Shown here in pieces: positions 33,576-41,924 of a DNA stretch of 64,000 nt. The DNA lies in contig NZ_NEVM01000002.1 of the NCBI RefSeq assembly GCF_002261225.1, forward strand, positions 1,426,001 through 1,490,000, read 5' to 3'. The notes under the pieces were generated by a model, which was given only the letters and a program-made list of their open reading frames with translations, was not told the DNA's origin and did no database searches. The position numbers and the translations under genes are program-made. Origin of the DNA: Bordetella genomosp. 10 (lineage in GTDB: Bacteria > Pseudomonadota > Gammaproteobacteria > Burkholderiales > Burkholderiaceae_B). Each line of letters begins with the position of its first letter. Positions within the stretch are counted from its first letter, which is position 1.

Positions 33576-35843
33576 CTATCGCGAGGATCCGGCCCGCGCG
33601 GCCAGCCAGGTGCGGGCGAACACCGCGGGCGGCTGCGGCCGGCCATAGTAATAGCCTTGTGCCTCGTCGCAGCCCATGGCGCGCAGCGCCTCCGCCTGCT
33701 CGGCCCGCTCCACGCCTTCCGCGATGGCGCTCAGGCCCAGGTTGTGCGCCATGCCCAGGATGGTGGTGACGATGGTGCGGTCGTGGCGGTCGTTGAGCAT
33801 GTCGCGCACGAAGGAAATGTCGATCTTCAGCTTGTCCACCGGCAGGCGCTTCAGATAGGCCAAGGACGAATACCCGGTGCCGAAGTCGTCGATGGACAGC
33901 GCGAAGCCGGCCGTTTTCAGCGCCGCCATGACCACGATGGCGCGCTCGACGTTGCCCATCAGGCCGCTCTCGGTCAACTCCAGCTCGAACAGGGACGGTG
34001 TCAGGTCCGCCGCCCGCACGATATCGACGATATTGCCGGCCAGCGTGCCGTCGTCCAGCTCCTGCGCGGCCAGGTTGATCGCCAGCCGGCCGGGAAAATG
34101 CAGCCCCTGCCCCTGCCACGCCTTCATCTGGCGACAGGCTTCGCGCAGCACCCAGCGCCCCAGGGGCGCCATCATGCCGCGGGCTTCGGCGACGGGAATG
34201 AAATCGACGGGGCTGACCCAGCCGCGGCGCGCGTCGTACCAGCGCAGCAGCGCCTCCGCCCCCACCATCGCGCCGCTCTCCAGGTCGATCTTGGGCTGGT
34301 AGTAGAGCTGCAACTCGTCGTTGTTCAGCGCCCGCGCCAGGTCCTTGGCCAGTTCCATGCGCTCGGCCAAGCCGTCGCTCATCTCCGGCCGGTAGAAGAC
34401 GTGCCCGCCTCCGCCGCGCTTGGCCCGGTACATGGCGATGTCCGCGCGCCCGAGCAGGTCGTCGATGCTGGCGCCGTCCATCGGATACACGGCGATGCCT
34501 ATGCTGACCCGGATGAAGAAGGTGTGGTCGGCCGCCGCCACCGGCTCCGTCAGCGCGCCTTGCAGGCGCTCCGCCACGTCGACGGCCGTGGCGCGGTCCA
34601 GCACGGGCGTGGCGACGATGAACTCGTCGCCGGCCAGGCGGGACAGGGTCTCGCCCGCGCCCAGCACCGCCTGGAAACGGCGCGTCACCTGCACCAGCAC
34701 CTGGTCGCCCACGCCATGGCCGCGCGTATCGTTGATTTCCTTGAAGCGGTTCAGGTCCATGAACAGCACCGCCAGCATGCCGTCGTTCACGCGGGCTTCC
34801 AGCAAGGCGCGCCCCAGGCTTTCCATGCACAGGGTGCGGTTGGGCAGGCCGGTGAGCGAGTCGTACATGGCCAGCAGGCGGATCTTCTGCTCGGCCGCCT
34901 TGCGCTGGGTGATGTCGGTGTTGATGACCATGATGGACTTGGGCTCGCCGGCCTCGTCCAGCACCAGCGTCCCATGCACTTCCACCGGGAAGGTCGTGCC
35001 GTCCTTGCGGCGGTGGCGGATCTCTCCCCGCCATTCGCCCCGCGCCAGGATATGGCCATTGATATCTTCCAGCACGATCCGGTCGGCATAGAGCAGCTCC
35101 GCCGCCAGGCGTCCGGTTGCCTCTTCCGCGGACCAGCCATACATGCGTTCGGCGCTCTTGTTCCAGAACTGGATGCGGCCGTCCAACCCCCGCACGATCA
35201 CCGCGTCGGTGGTCTTGTCCAGCAGCGAGGCCTGGTCGCGGTAGCGGGTCGCGATGTCCTCCGCATAGCGCTTGAGGTCCAGCAGGACCATGCTGTCCGT
35301 GATATCGGTCATCGCGCCGGCCACGCGCAGCGCCTTGCCGTCGGGCGCGCGCTGCGTGCGGCCGAGCGCGCGTATCCAGCGGTAGCCGCCGTCGCGGCGG
35401 CGCAGCCGGTATGTCAGGTCGTAAGGCGTCAGGCCGCCGCGGTCGTCGATATGGGCGGCGAAGGCGCTCAAGGTGCGCGCCCGGTCGTCGGGGTGCAGGC
35501 GCGAGGACCAGCTACCCAACAGATCCGGCAGCTCCTCGCGCGTGGCGTAGCCGAGCAGGCGGCGGAACTGGTCCGAGAACCAGCAGGGACATTCGGGATC
35601 GCTGACGTCGCGGTCGCCGAGCTCCAAGTCCCACAATGCGTCGCTGGTCGCCTGGATGATGAGATCGAAGCGGCATTGCAAATGCTCGATCCGCGCGCGC
35701 AAGGCATCGTCATCGTGCCGGCGCGCGCCGGCCGGCGCATCGCCGCCGGCGCCCGGCGGCCCCTCTCCCCGGTCCGGATTCGCGTCCGGATCCAGGCGCC
35801 GCGCCGGATCGGCCGCCATCGCGGCCTTATCGTGCTCGCGCAC
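33576..35843 (-). CDS. PAS-PAS-GGDEF-EAL cyclic-di-GMP signalling protein
   Basis: 755 residues. Two PAS/PAC sensory modules (about 50-185 and 205-320; WIRALGRTQRAPDG and GEIRHRRKDGTTFPVEV) precede a GGDEF domain with SRLAGDEF. The site is AGDEF, which is compatible with activity, and the usual RxxD inhibitory site is not seen. The EAL domain keeps AEALLRW, INLAAQEL, ELELTES, DDFGTGYSSL, LKIDISFV and EGVE, so phosphodiesterase activity is expected. No membrane span; cytosolic. GTG start nine bases after the chemoreceptor stop, so the two are cotranscribed. Confidence 0.94.
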   Translation of the reverse strand: MREHDKAAMAADPARRLDPDANPDRGEGPPGAGGDAPAGARRHDDDALRARIEHLQCRFDLIIQATSDALWDLELGDRDVSDPECPCWFSDQFRRLLGYATREELPDLLGSWSSRLHPDDRARTLSAFAAHIDDRGGLTPYDLTYRLRRRDGGYRWIRALGRTQRAPDGKALRVAGAMTDITDSMVLLDLKRYAEDIATRYRDQASLLDKTTDAVIVRGLDGRIQFWNKSAERMYGWSAEEATGRLAAELLYADRIVLEDINGHILARGEWRGEIRHRRKDGTTFPVEVHGTLVLDEAGEPKSIMVINTDITQRKAAEQKIRLLAMYDSLTGLPNRTLCMESLGRALLEARVNDGMLAVLFMDLNRFKEINDTRGHGVGDQVLVQVTRRFQAVLGAGETLSRLAGDEFIVATPVLDRATAVDVAERLQGALTEPVAAADHTFFIRVSIGIAVYPMDGASIDDLLGRADIAMYRAKRGGGGHVFYRPEMSDGLAERMELAKDLARALNNDELQLYYQPKIDLESGAMVGAEALLRWYDARRGWVSPVDFIPVAEARGMMAPLGRWVLREACRQMKAWQGQGLHFPGRLAINLAAQELDDGTLAGNIVDIVRAADLTPSLFELELTESGLMGNVERAIVVMAALKTAGFALSIDDFGTGYSSLAYLKRLPVDKLKIDISFVRDMLNDRHDRTIVTTILGMAHNLGLSAIAEGVERAEQAEALRAMGCDEAQGYYYGRPQPPAVFARTWLAARAGSSR

Positions 35844-35852
35844 CGTCCACCA

Positions 35853-37472
35853 TCAAGCGGGCATGGCGGCGAATTCCTCGATCTCCTGCACGGCGCCCGC
35901 CAGGCGCGGAACGCGCTTCGCGGCGGCGTCCTGCGTGATGCGGAACACGCTGACCAGTTGCGCGAGCGTCGCGGTCTGGTCCTGCATGGCGCCCGAGGCG
36001 GCGGCGGCCTCTTCCACCAGGGCGGCGTTCTGCTGCGTCACCTGCTCCATCTGCGCGATGGCCAGGTTGATCTGCTCGATGCTGCCCGTCTGCTCGTGCG
36101 TCGCCGCGCTGATCTCGCCCATGATGTCGGTCACGCGCTTCACGCTCTCGACGATCTCGTCCATGGTGGCGCCGGCCTGGCTGACCAGTTGCGAACCGCT
36201 GTCGACCTTGACCACCGAGTCGCTGATCAACTGCTTGATGTCCTTGGCGGCGGTGGCCGAGCGCTGCGCCAGGCTGCGCACTTCGCTGGCGACCACGGCG
36301 AAGCCGCGGCCCTGCTCGCCGGCGCGGGCGGCTTCGACCGCCGCGTTCAGCGCCAGGATGTTGGTCTGGAACGCGATGCCGTCGATCACGCCGATGATGT
36401 CCACGATACGGCGCGACGACTCGTTGATCGAGGTCATGGTGCCGACCACCTGCGACACGACGGCGCCGCCGCGGCTGGCCACTTCCGAGGCCGACATCGC
36501 CAATTGGTTGGCCTGGCGCGCGTTGTCCGCGTTCTGCTTGACCGTGACGGTCATCTGTTCCATGGTGGCGGCGGTCTCGCTCAGCGAGCTGGCCTGTTCC
36601 TCGGTGCGCGAGGACAGGTCCAGGTTGCCGGCGGCGATTTCCCGCGCCGCGGTGGCGATGGAATCAGTGCCGCCGCGGACCTGGCCGACGATGTCGCGCA
36701 GATTGCCGTTCATGGCCTGCAAGGCCAGCAGCAACTGGCCGGTCTCGTCGCGGCCATGGATAACGATCTCGCTGCTCAGGTCGCCCTCGGCCACGCGCCG
36801 GGCCGCGTCCACGGCCGACGCCAGCGGCCGCGTGATGCCGCGCGTCAGCAGCCAGGCGCATACCGCCCCGAACGCCAGCACCAGGATGGCGAGCACGATC
36901 AGTTGATGGCGGCTCTCCCCGGCGATCTGCTGGATGTGGGCCGCGTCCTGGTCCAGGCGCTTGCGCTGCACGCCGACGAACTCGGCCAACAGCTTGCTGT
37001 AGCCGACCGAGGCGGGCAGGAAGGTGGATTGGAAGATCTGGCTGGCTTCCTCCGCCTTGCCTTCCCCCTTGAGCTTCATGATCGCGTCGCGCGCGTTCAC
37101 GTAGCCGACGCGCACCTCCATGATCTTCTGGTAGACCGCCTTCTCGTCCTCGGCCTGGATCAGCGGCTCCAGCTTCTTCATGATCTCCAGCGAAATACGC
37201 GTGCCTTCCGACGCGTCGCGGGCGAAGAAGGACGAGAGGGAGGGATCGGTGCTCTTGGCGATGGCGGAGGTGCGGGTGATGCCGACCAGCACGAAATTGG
37301 CCCAGTCGTTGGTCATGCGCTCCTTGGCCAGCGGCAGCTCCATCATCGCGCGGGTGGCATCGGCCACCCCGCTAAGGCGCCACAGGCCGATGGCGGCGAT
37401 AAGGATGGCCAAGGCCAGCACCAGGCCGAACCCAAGCGCCAGACGGGCGCCGATTTTCATATTCTTCAACAT
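35853..37472 (-). CDS. Methyl-accepting chemotaxis protein
   Basis: 539 residues. TM1 (about 10-32), a periplasmic four-helix-bundle ligand domain, TM2 (LIVLAILVLAFGAVCAWLL, about 190-210), HAMP (RPLASAVDAARRVAEGDL), then the coiled-coil signalling domain with hairpin tip QTNILALNAAVEAARAGEQG. There is no NWETF-like tether at the C-terminus, so it depends on other receptors for CheR/CheB docking. ATG 37470-37472 chosen because residues MLKNMKIGARLALGFG are the common start. First gene of a pair with the GGDEF/EAL protein. Confidence 0.94.
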   Translation of the reverse strand: MLKNMKIGARLALGFGLVLALAILIAAIGLWRLSGVADATRAMMELPLAKERMTNDWANFVLVGITRTSAIAKSTDPSLSSFFARDASEGTRISLEIMKKLEPLIQAEDEKAVYQKIMEVRVGYVNARDAIMKLKGEGKAEEASQIFQSTFLPASVGYSKLLAEFVGVQRKRLDQDAAHIQQIAGESRHQLIVLAILVLAFGAVCAWLLTRGITRPLASAVDAARRVAEGDLSSEIVIHGRDETGQLLLALQAMNGNLRDIVGQVRGGTDSIATAAREIAAGNLDLSSRTEEQASSLSETAATMEQMTVTVKQNADNARQANQLAMSASEVASRGGAVVSQVVGTMTSINESSRRIVDIIGVIDGIAFQTNILALNAAVEAARAGEQGRGFAVVASEVRSLAQRSATAAKDIKQLISDSVVKVDSGSQLVSQAGATMDEIVESVKRVTDIMGEISAATHEQTGSIEQINLAIAQMEQVTQQNAALVEEAAAASGAMQDQTATLAQLVSVFRITQDAAAKRVPRLAGAVQEIEEFAAMPA

Positions 37473-37726
37473 GACGATTTCTTGTCCTACTCTTGATTGC
37501 TGCCGATACAACGAGGTACGGCCCTGGCGTCGCGTCCTCCAGGGACACGGCACGCGCGGGCCGTGGGATGGAACCCGGACGTCCGGGGTTGCCGGTCGTC
37601 CCAAGAAATCGAGTGTTAGCGCACCGCTTTCTTCCTTACCTCCTCCTTTACGTCCGTTGCCCGAAGGTCTTTAGGTCTGTAAACGGACGAAACAAAGATT
37701 TTTTTACCGCCGGGCCGCCAAGGGAG

Positions 37727-37782
37727 GCCCACCCCCTACCCGCTTCGCGGGCCCCCTCAAGGGGGCGGCGTTGGCGGACCGG
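37727..37782 (+). repeat. Dispersed intergenic repeat, family 1, copy 1
   Basis: A 56-bp unit: GCCCACCCCCTACCCGC, a short CGCGGG hairpin arm, CCCCCTCAAGGGGG hairpin, then CGTTGGCGGACCGG. Near-identical in reverse at 50728-50783 and repeated in tandem at 37791-37849. Confidence 0.85.
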
Positions 37783-37790
37783 AAGGATGG

Positions 37791-37849
37791 GCCCACCCCC
37801 TACCGCGCTGCGCGCGGCCCCCTCAAAGGGGGCGACACCGGCGGACCGG
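37791..37849 (+). repeat. Dispersed intergenic repeat, family 1, copy 2
   Basis: A 59-bp direct copy of the preceding unit, starting 64 bp after it. The first hairpin arm differs (GCGCTGCGCGCG) but the GCCCACCCCCTACC start, the CCCCCTCAAAGGGGG hairpin and the GGCGGACCGG end are kept. Confidence 0.8.
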
Positions 37850-37892
37850 GGGACCCGGCTCCGCGGTGTCTTCGATAGGCGTTGCTTCTTGC

Positions 37893-37972
37893 CGCCGGGC
37901 CGTCCCAAGGCAGAAACGCCTCCTCGGGGGGCAGCAAGCGGCGATAGCCGCGCGGCGTGGGGGCATTTTTTT
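37893..37972 (-). repeat. Dispersed intergenic repeat, family 2, copy 2
   Basis: Reverse-orientation 80-bp copy of the element at 12588-12667, same length and ends. It closes the repeat cluster downstream of the nitronate monooxygenase gene and may act as a transcription terminator there (the T-run at 37966-37972 abuts a GC hairpin). Confidence 0.8.
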
Positions 37973-38002
37973 ACGTCCAGCCTTATTCCCTGCCCCGGTT
38001 GC

Positions 38003-39166
38003 TCAAATGCCAGCCAACGCCGCGATAGCGGCCCGGCGTTCCGCCTCCAATGCCGCCACCAGCTCCGCGGCGGGCAGCGCGCGCGCCAGGGAGGCGGCCT
38101 GGCCCGCCCAATGCGCGGCATAGGCGTTGTCGCCCTGCGCCTTGGCTGCCGCGTGCAGGGCCTTGCCCGCGTCATAGGCGATGGGATAGTCCGGCGCCGG
38201 CGGCGCGCCGGCGGCCTCGCCCAGCGCCACCAGCCGGTTGCGGACGCCGCGCGCCTGCCGGCCTGAAATCGCCCGCGTGTGCGCGGTGCTCACCTGCTCG
38301 TGGCCCAGCAGGTTCTGGCGGTAGGCCGCGTCGGCGGCGGATTCCGGGCACGTCACGAAAACCGTGCCGAGCTGCGCCAGTTGGGCGCCGAGCGCCATCA
38401 CGGCGGTAATGCCCGCCCCATCCATGATGCCGCCGGCGGCCACCACCGGCAGCCGCGTGCGCGCGACCAGCAGGCGCACCAGGGCCAGCGTGCCCAGCTT
38501 GTCGTCGTGCGCCCGCGGATCGAAAAAGCCGCGGTGGCCGCCCGCTTCGATCCCCTGCGCCACGATCGCGTCGATGCCGGCGGCTTCGATCCGGCGCGCC
38601 TCGTCCAGGCTGGTGGCCGTGGCCATCAGGAAAATGCCGGCGGCGCGCAGCGCCTCGATATGGCCGGCGGCGGGCAGGCCGAAATGAAAGCTCACCACGG
38701 CGGGCTTTTCCCGCAGCAGCAAGGCCTGCATGTCCTCGTCCACCAGGTAGCTGGTGTAGATCTCCTTCAAGGCCGCGGGCGGCTTGGCGCCATGGCGCTC
38801 GAACTCCGGCGCCAGATAGTGCAGCCACGCCGCCTCCGCGTCCGCGTCGGCCTGGGCCGGCGCATGGCAAAACACGTTGACGCCGAAGGGGCGAGTCGTC
38901 AACGCGCGGGTTTGCGCGATGGCGGTCCGCGCCGCCTCCGCGTTCATCGCGCCCAGGCCCAGGAAACCCAGGCCGCCGGCATTGCTCACCGCCGCGGCCA
39001 GCGCCGGCGTACTGGTGCCCGCCATCGGCGCCTGGACGATGGGCGCGGCCAGGCCCAGGCGGGCGGACAGGGAAACGCCGGCGGCCGGCGCGGAAGTCTG
39101 AGACGATTGCGCCGACGAGGAAGGCGCGGCGGCCGAGGGCGAGGTGCGGGGCGATGGCAGGGACAT
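38003..39166 (-). CDS. Nitronate monooxygenase
   Basis: 387 residues, FMN TIM barrel. APMAGTSTPALAAAVSNAGGLGFLG (about 47-71) is the N-terminal flavin segment. EAGGHRGFF has the GGHxG histidine of class I nitronate monooxygenases, and VVAAGGIMDG plus a phosphate-binding LGTVF follow. Oxidises alkyl nitronates such as propionate-3-nitronate. AAGGA precedes ATG 39166. A Ser/Ala/Pro-rich 35-residue lead precedes the barrel. It lies 83 bp downstream of a same-strand lysR. Confidence 0.92.
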   Translation of the reverse strand: MSLPSPRTSPSAAAPSSSAQSSQTSAPAAGVSLSARLGLAAPIVQAPMAGTSTPALAAAVSNAGGLGFLGLGAMNAEAARTAIAQTRALTTRPFGVNVFCHAPAQADADAEAAWLHYLAPEFERHGAKPPAALKEIYTSYLVDEDMQALLLREKPAVVSFHFGLPAAGHIEALRAAGIFLMATATSLDEARRIEAAGIDAIVAQGIEAGGHRGFFDPRAHDDKLGTLALVRLLVARTRLPVVAAGGIMDGAGITAVMALGAQLAQLGTVFVTCPESAADAAYRQNLLGHEQVSTAHTRAISGRQARGVRNRLVALGEAAGAPPAPDYPIAYDAGKALHAAAKAQGDNAYAAHWAGQAASLARALPAAELVAALEAERRAAIAALAGI

Positions 39167-39249
39167 GGCGATTTCCTTGATGCGGGGGAAGCGGCGGTAT
39201 GAATGGACCGGGAAGTGAGTGGGCCGGAAAGTGAATGGGCCGGGAAACC

Positions 39250-40143
39250 TCAAGCGGCCAGCAGCCTGGCGAACTCGCTCAACGCGGCGGTGTCGAAACC
39301 CGCGCGGCGTATCAGGTAGCTATGGACCGGCCGCAGCGGCACCAACCCCGCCCCGGTCGGCACGCGCCGCATGTCGATCATGGACCTCGGCAGCACCGCG
39401 ACGGCCGCGCCGGCCATCACGCAGGCGAGGATGGCGTCGTAGGAGTTCAGGTCGAGCAGCGTCCACTGGCCGGGGTCCCCGCCCTGCTCCGCCAGCCATT
39501 GCAGGACGCACTTCCGATAGGTGCAGCCATGCGCGAACGCGGCAAGGCTGCGCACTTGCAGATCGGCGGCCGTGCGCGGCCGGGGGTGCCCCGGCGGCGT
39601 CACCAACATCAGTTCCTCGGTGAAGAGATAGCGGCCTTCCAGGCCCTCGCCCAGCTCGCGCATATCGGCATCCTCCGGACGCCCGGCGGCGGGATGGGCC
39701 ACGATGGCGGCGTCCAGGCGGCACTCGGCCACGGCCTGGGCCAGCGCCTGCGTGGTTCCGGTCTGGATTTCGACGGCGACTTGCGGCCAATCGGCGCGGA
39801 AGCGCGCCAGGGGTTCCGGCAGCCGGCTCGCGGCGGCCGCTTCCATCGATCCCAGGCGCAGCCGCCCGCTGGGCGTTGCGCCCAGCACCGCCTGGCGGGC
39901 TTCCTCGGCCAAGGCCAGGAGACGCTCGGCGTAGTCCAGCATGCGCTGGCCTTGGGGCGTCAACGTCATCCGCTTGTTGTCGCGCCGGAACAGGTCGACG
40001 CCCAGGCCTTCTTCCAACTGCCGCAGCCGCGTCGTCACGTTGGACTGCACGCGTCCCAGATGCTGAGCCGCGCGCGTCACGCTTTGCGCCAGCGCCACGG
40101 CGCGGAAGATTTCGAGTTCGGCAAGTTCCACGGGCGTCCCCAA
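39250..40143 (-). CDS. LysR-family transcriptional regulator
   Basis: About 297 residues. The N-terminal HTH has AELEIFRAVALAQSVTRAAQHLGRVQSNVTTRLRQLEEGLG (about 8-48) and a periplasmic-binding-like effector domain follows. The start is uncertain: TTG 40143 gives the listed length, GTG 40131 gives four fewer residues; neither has a strong ribosome site. Same strand as, and directly upstream of, the nitronate monooxygenase, so it probably controls it. AT-rich inverted repeats lie just upstream. Confidence 0.9.
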   Translation of the reverse strand: MGTPVELAELEIFRAVALAQSVTRAAQHLGRVQSNVTTRLRQLEEGLGVDLFRRDNKRMTLTPQGQRMLDYAERLLALAEEARQAVLGATPSGRLRLGSMEAAAASRLPEPLARFRADWPQVAVEIQTGTTQALAQAVAECRLDAAIVAHPAAGRPEDADMRELGEGLEGRYLFTEELMLVTPPGHPRPRTAADLQVRSLAAFAHGCTYRKCVLQWLAEQGGDPGQWTLLDLNSYDAILACVMAGAAVAVLPRSMIDMRRVPTGAGLVPLRPVHSYLIRRAGFDTAALSEFARLLAA

Positions 40144-40186
40144 AGCAGGATTCGAGACGGCCGGCCATGACGGCGAACGGCGCCAA

Positions 40187-40235
40187 TCTCAAATCTTATT
40201 TTGAGAACTATATTTACCTTTGAATCTCAATTCAA
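40187..40235. promoter_or_regulatory. Two AT-rich inverted repeats upstream of lysR
   Basis: TCTCAAATCTTATTTTGAGA (40187-40206) has perfect 7-bp arms; TTGAAT-CTCA-ATTCAA (40220-40235) has perfect 6-bp arms. They sit 44-92 bp upstream of lysR in a patch much richer in A and T than its surroundings, consistent with a promoter and an autoregulatory LysR site. Confidence 0.55.
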
Positions 40236-40300
40236 GATAATTTTCCGCCTGGCCCTTGCCAAGAAGCCGTTGCGGAATGCGCGCGCCGCCACTCGGGAAC

Positions 40301-40330
40301 GGGGAGCCGGGGGTACCCTCCCGGCTCCCC
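40301..40330. terminator. Strong GC hairpin downstream of the LprI-like gene
   Basis: GGGGAGCCGGG (40301-40311) and CCCGGCTCCCC (40320-40330) form a perfect 11-bp stem with an 8-base loop, 43 bp after the stop of the gene at 40374. No T-tract follows on either strand, so termination is probable by position but not shown. Confidence 0.45.
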
Positions 40331-40373
40331 CGGCTCCCCGCGCAGCGTGCAACACACGCGCGTCCCTACCCTC

Positions 40374-40775
40374 CTACCCGCCGATCTTGCTGTCCTGGCA
40401 GCCGGTGCTCTTGCACTCGCGCTCGCGTTCCTTCAGGAAATCCAGGCGCTGCTGCGTCATGCTCACCGCGCAGTCCAGGTTCACGTAGTAGCCGTTCGGC
40501 TTCTCGTAGCTGCACTGTTCGTCGCGCGTCTTGATCCAGGCCAATTGCCCCTTCTTCAACGCGTCCTGCTGCGCCGGCTTCAACAGCTTGCGAAGGTCGC
40601 CATAGGCCGTATTCAGGTCATGGTCGGTCTGCGAAAACAGGTTGCCCGAGCAATAGACCTGGTCGAAGGCATTGCGCGGCTTGGCGCAGCCGGCGGCCTG
40701 GGCGCCGGTCGCCACGAAAGCGGAACCGGCAAAGGCGGCCACGGTGACGGCGAGGCCGAAGGCGGTTTTTTTCAT
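40374..40775 (-). CDS. Secreted LprI-like (DUF1311) small protein
   Basis: 133 residues with a Sec signal (KKTAFGLAVTVAAFAGSAFVATGAQA, cleavage near 28). The mature part has four or more cysteines and the pattern CAKPRNAFDQVYC...DHDLNTAYGDL...WIKTRDEQC, which matches the LprI lysozyme-inhibitor-like domain. Probably a periplasmic envelope protein. It is followed on the same strand, upstream, by a cell-wall amidase at 40841, so both may serve envelope maintenance; the link is inference. Confidence 0.85.
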   Translation of the reverse strand: MKKTAFGLAVTVAAFAGSAFVATGAQAAGCAKPRNAFDQVYCSGNLFSQTDHDLNTAYGDLRKLLKPAQQDALKKGQLAWIKTRDEQCSYEKPNGYYVNLDCAVSMTQQRLDFLKERERECKSTGCQDSKIGG

Positions 40776-40840
40776 GTCATTACTCCTTGTGGACGAAAGC
40801 GGGCGGACAAAGGGGCGGGATGGCGCAATGACGCGCCATC

Positions 40841-41587
40841 TCAGTGTTGCGCGTTGCAGTCATGCACGGCCTGCGCGATGGCGTTGGCCAATTTCGCGAT
40901 GGTCTGCGGCTGGGCCAGGCGCTTTTCCTCGTCGGGATTGACGATGACGCCCGCCTCCACCAGCACCGCCGGCATGGTCGCGGTCTTCAGCACCACCAGG
41001 TCGTCGAAGCGATGGATGCCCAGGCGCTTGTCGATCAGCGGCCGGTTCTCGCCGGGGATGGGCGTGGCGTGATACAGCGATGGCTTTTCGCCCGCGGCCA
41101 GCAGGTGCTCGCCGATGGCCTGGGCGCAGCGCAGGCTCTGGTCGTAATGCGGGTTGAGCCGCGACACGAAGATCGAGTAGCCGGCGAACTCGCGCTGGCG
41201 CCCGGCGTCGATCCAGGCCTGCGGCATGGAATCGTGATGGATGGAGATGAAGAAATCGGCGTCCGGCGCCTGCGCGGTGCGCTCCGCCAGCGCGATTTCC
41301 TTGCCGTTGACGGAAACCCGCTTCACGCGGTCGTCCAGCGCCATCAGGTCGTGCGCCACGGCGCCGCTCAGATCCAGGTTGTACTGGTACTCGACGCGGC
41401 CGCTGGCGCCGGTGGCGCCCGGATGCTGCGGCGTATGGCCGGTGTCCACCACGATGTAGGCCGCCTGGGCCGCCGTGGCGCCCGCCATCATGGCCCACGC
41501 CAGCAACGCCGTTGCCGCGCGCCTCGCGGCGGACTTGCCTGCGCGGCCACGGGCCGCTTGTTCTCGCGCTTCTTCTCGATATGCCAC
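40841..41587 (-). CDS. N-acetylmuramoyl-L-alanine amidase (Amidase_3)
   Basis: About 248 residues. A basic N-terminus and hydrophobic segment ending AQA (near 42) indicate export. Zinc-enzyme motifs: IVVDTGHTPQHPGATG with the first His, a Glu in GRVEYQYNLDL, SIHHDS with the second His region, and LVEAGVIVNPDEE with the catalytic Glu. It cleaves the amide between MurNAc and the stem peptide. The GTG start at 41587 is uncertain. Single domain, without AMIN or SPOR parts. Confidence 0.88.
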   Translation of the reverse strand: MAYREEAREQAARGRAGKSAARRAATALLAWAMMAGATAAQAAYIVVDTGHTPQHPGATGASGRVEYQYNLDLSGAVAHDLMALDDRVKRVSVNGKEIALAERTAQAPDADFFISIHHDSMPQAWIDAGRQREFAGYSIFVSRLNPHYDQSLRCAQAIGEHLLAAGEKPSLYHATPIPGENRPLIDKRLGIHRFDDLVVLKTATMPAVLVEAGVIVNPDEEKRLAQPQTIAKLANAIAQAVHDCNAQH

Positions 41588-41924
41588 TGCTTCAATACAG
41601 CCGCGCCAGCGCGCATGCCGTCCTATTTTTTAAAATTTGGGACATTGCCTGGACAATGCATAAGCCTCGAATCGCCGGAATTCTGCGTCTCCCGCCGTCC
41701 CCTCACAATCCCCATTGTGTAATACAGCGTTACTTGCAGCGGCCGTTTACCGGACAAAAGATGGCACGGAAAGGATGGCATCGGCACACCCTCCGCCCCC
41801 GCGGATGCCAAGCGCGCCCGTCTCTATCCGCGCCGCCCGGCGGGCAACGGCCGGTTTCAGGACGCGGCTCCCCGCGCATCGCTAAAATCCGCGATCACGC
41901 TCCCTCGAACCGGAGACTTGCCGC
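41588..41924. other. 337-bp intergenic region with a perfect dyad
   Basis: No gene supported. An AT-rich run near 41622-41640 is the likely amidase promoter. CACAAT-CCCC-ATTGTG (41704-41719) is a perfect 6-bp dyad and CATTG-N6-CAATG (41643-41658) a second one. TAAAAT at 41883-41888 is a plausible -10 for the aconitase X genes. Confidence 0.6.

Larger units (their letters stand above)
37473..38002. other. 530-bp intergenic region rich in inverted and dispersed repeats
   Basis: No gene supported. It contains an 8-bp inverted repeat CGTCCGTT (37651-37658) / AACGGACG (37682-37689), two direct copies of GC-dyad family 1 (37727-37782 and 37791-37849), and one reversed copy of family 2 (37893-37972). 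The chemoreceptor promoter must be in the left part; no sigma-28-like motif was found. Confidence 0.75.

Noticed and set aside
33657..37496. A 1279-codon open frame on + opposite the GGDEF/EAL and chemoreceptor genes
   Set aside because: It mirrors two well-defined genes on the other strand, is low-complexity (His/Val/Arg/Gln/Ala-rich) and has no domain. High GC makes such shadows common.
35820..37700. Sigma-28-type promoter for the chemoreceptor
   Set aside because: I looked for TAAA and GCCGATAA-like boxes upstream of 37472 on the minus strand and found none with proper spacing; GCCGATAC near 37502 is on the wrong strand.
40301..40330. Classical Rho-independent terminator
   Set aside because: The 11-bp GC stem is perfect but no T-run follows on either strand; listed only as a possible terminator.
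41588..41924. Short open frames in the amidase/aconitase X spacer
   Set aside because: No ribosome sites or composition bias; dyads and promoter elements explain the region better.
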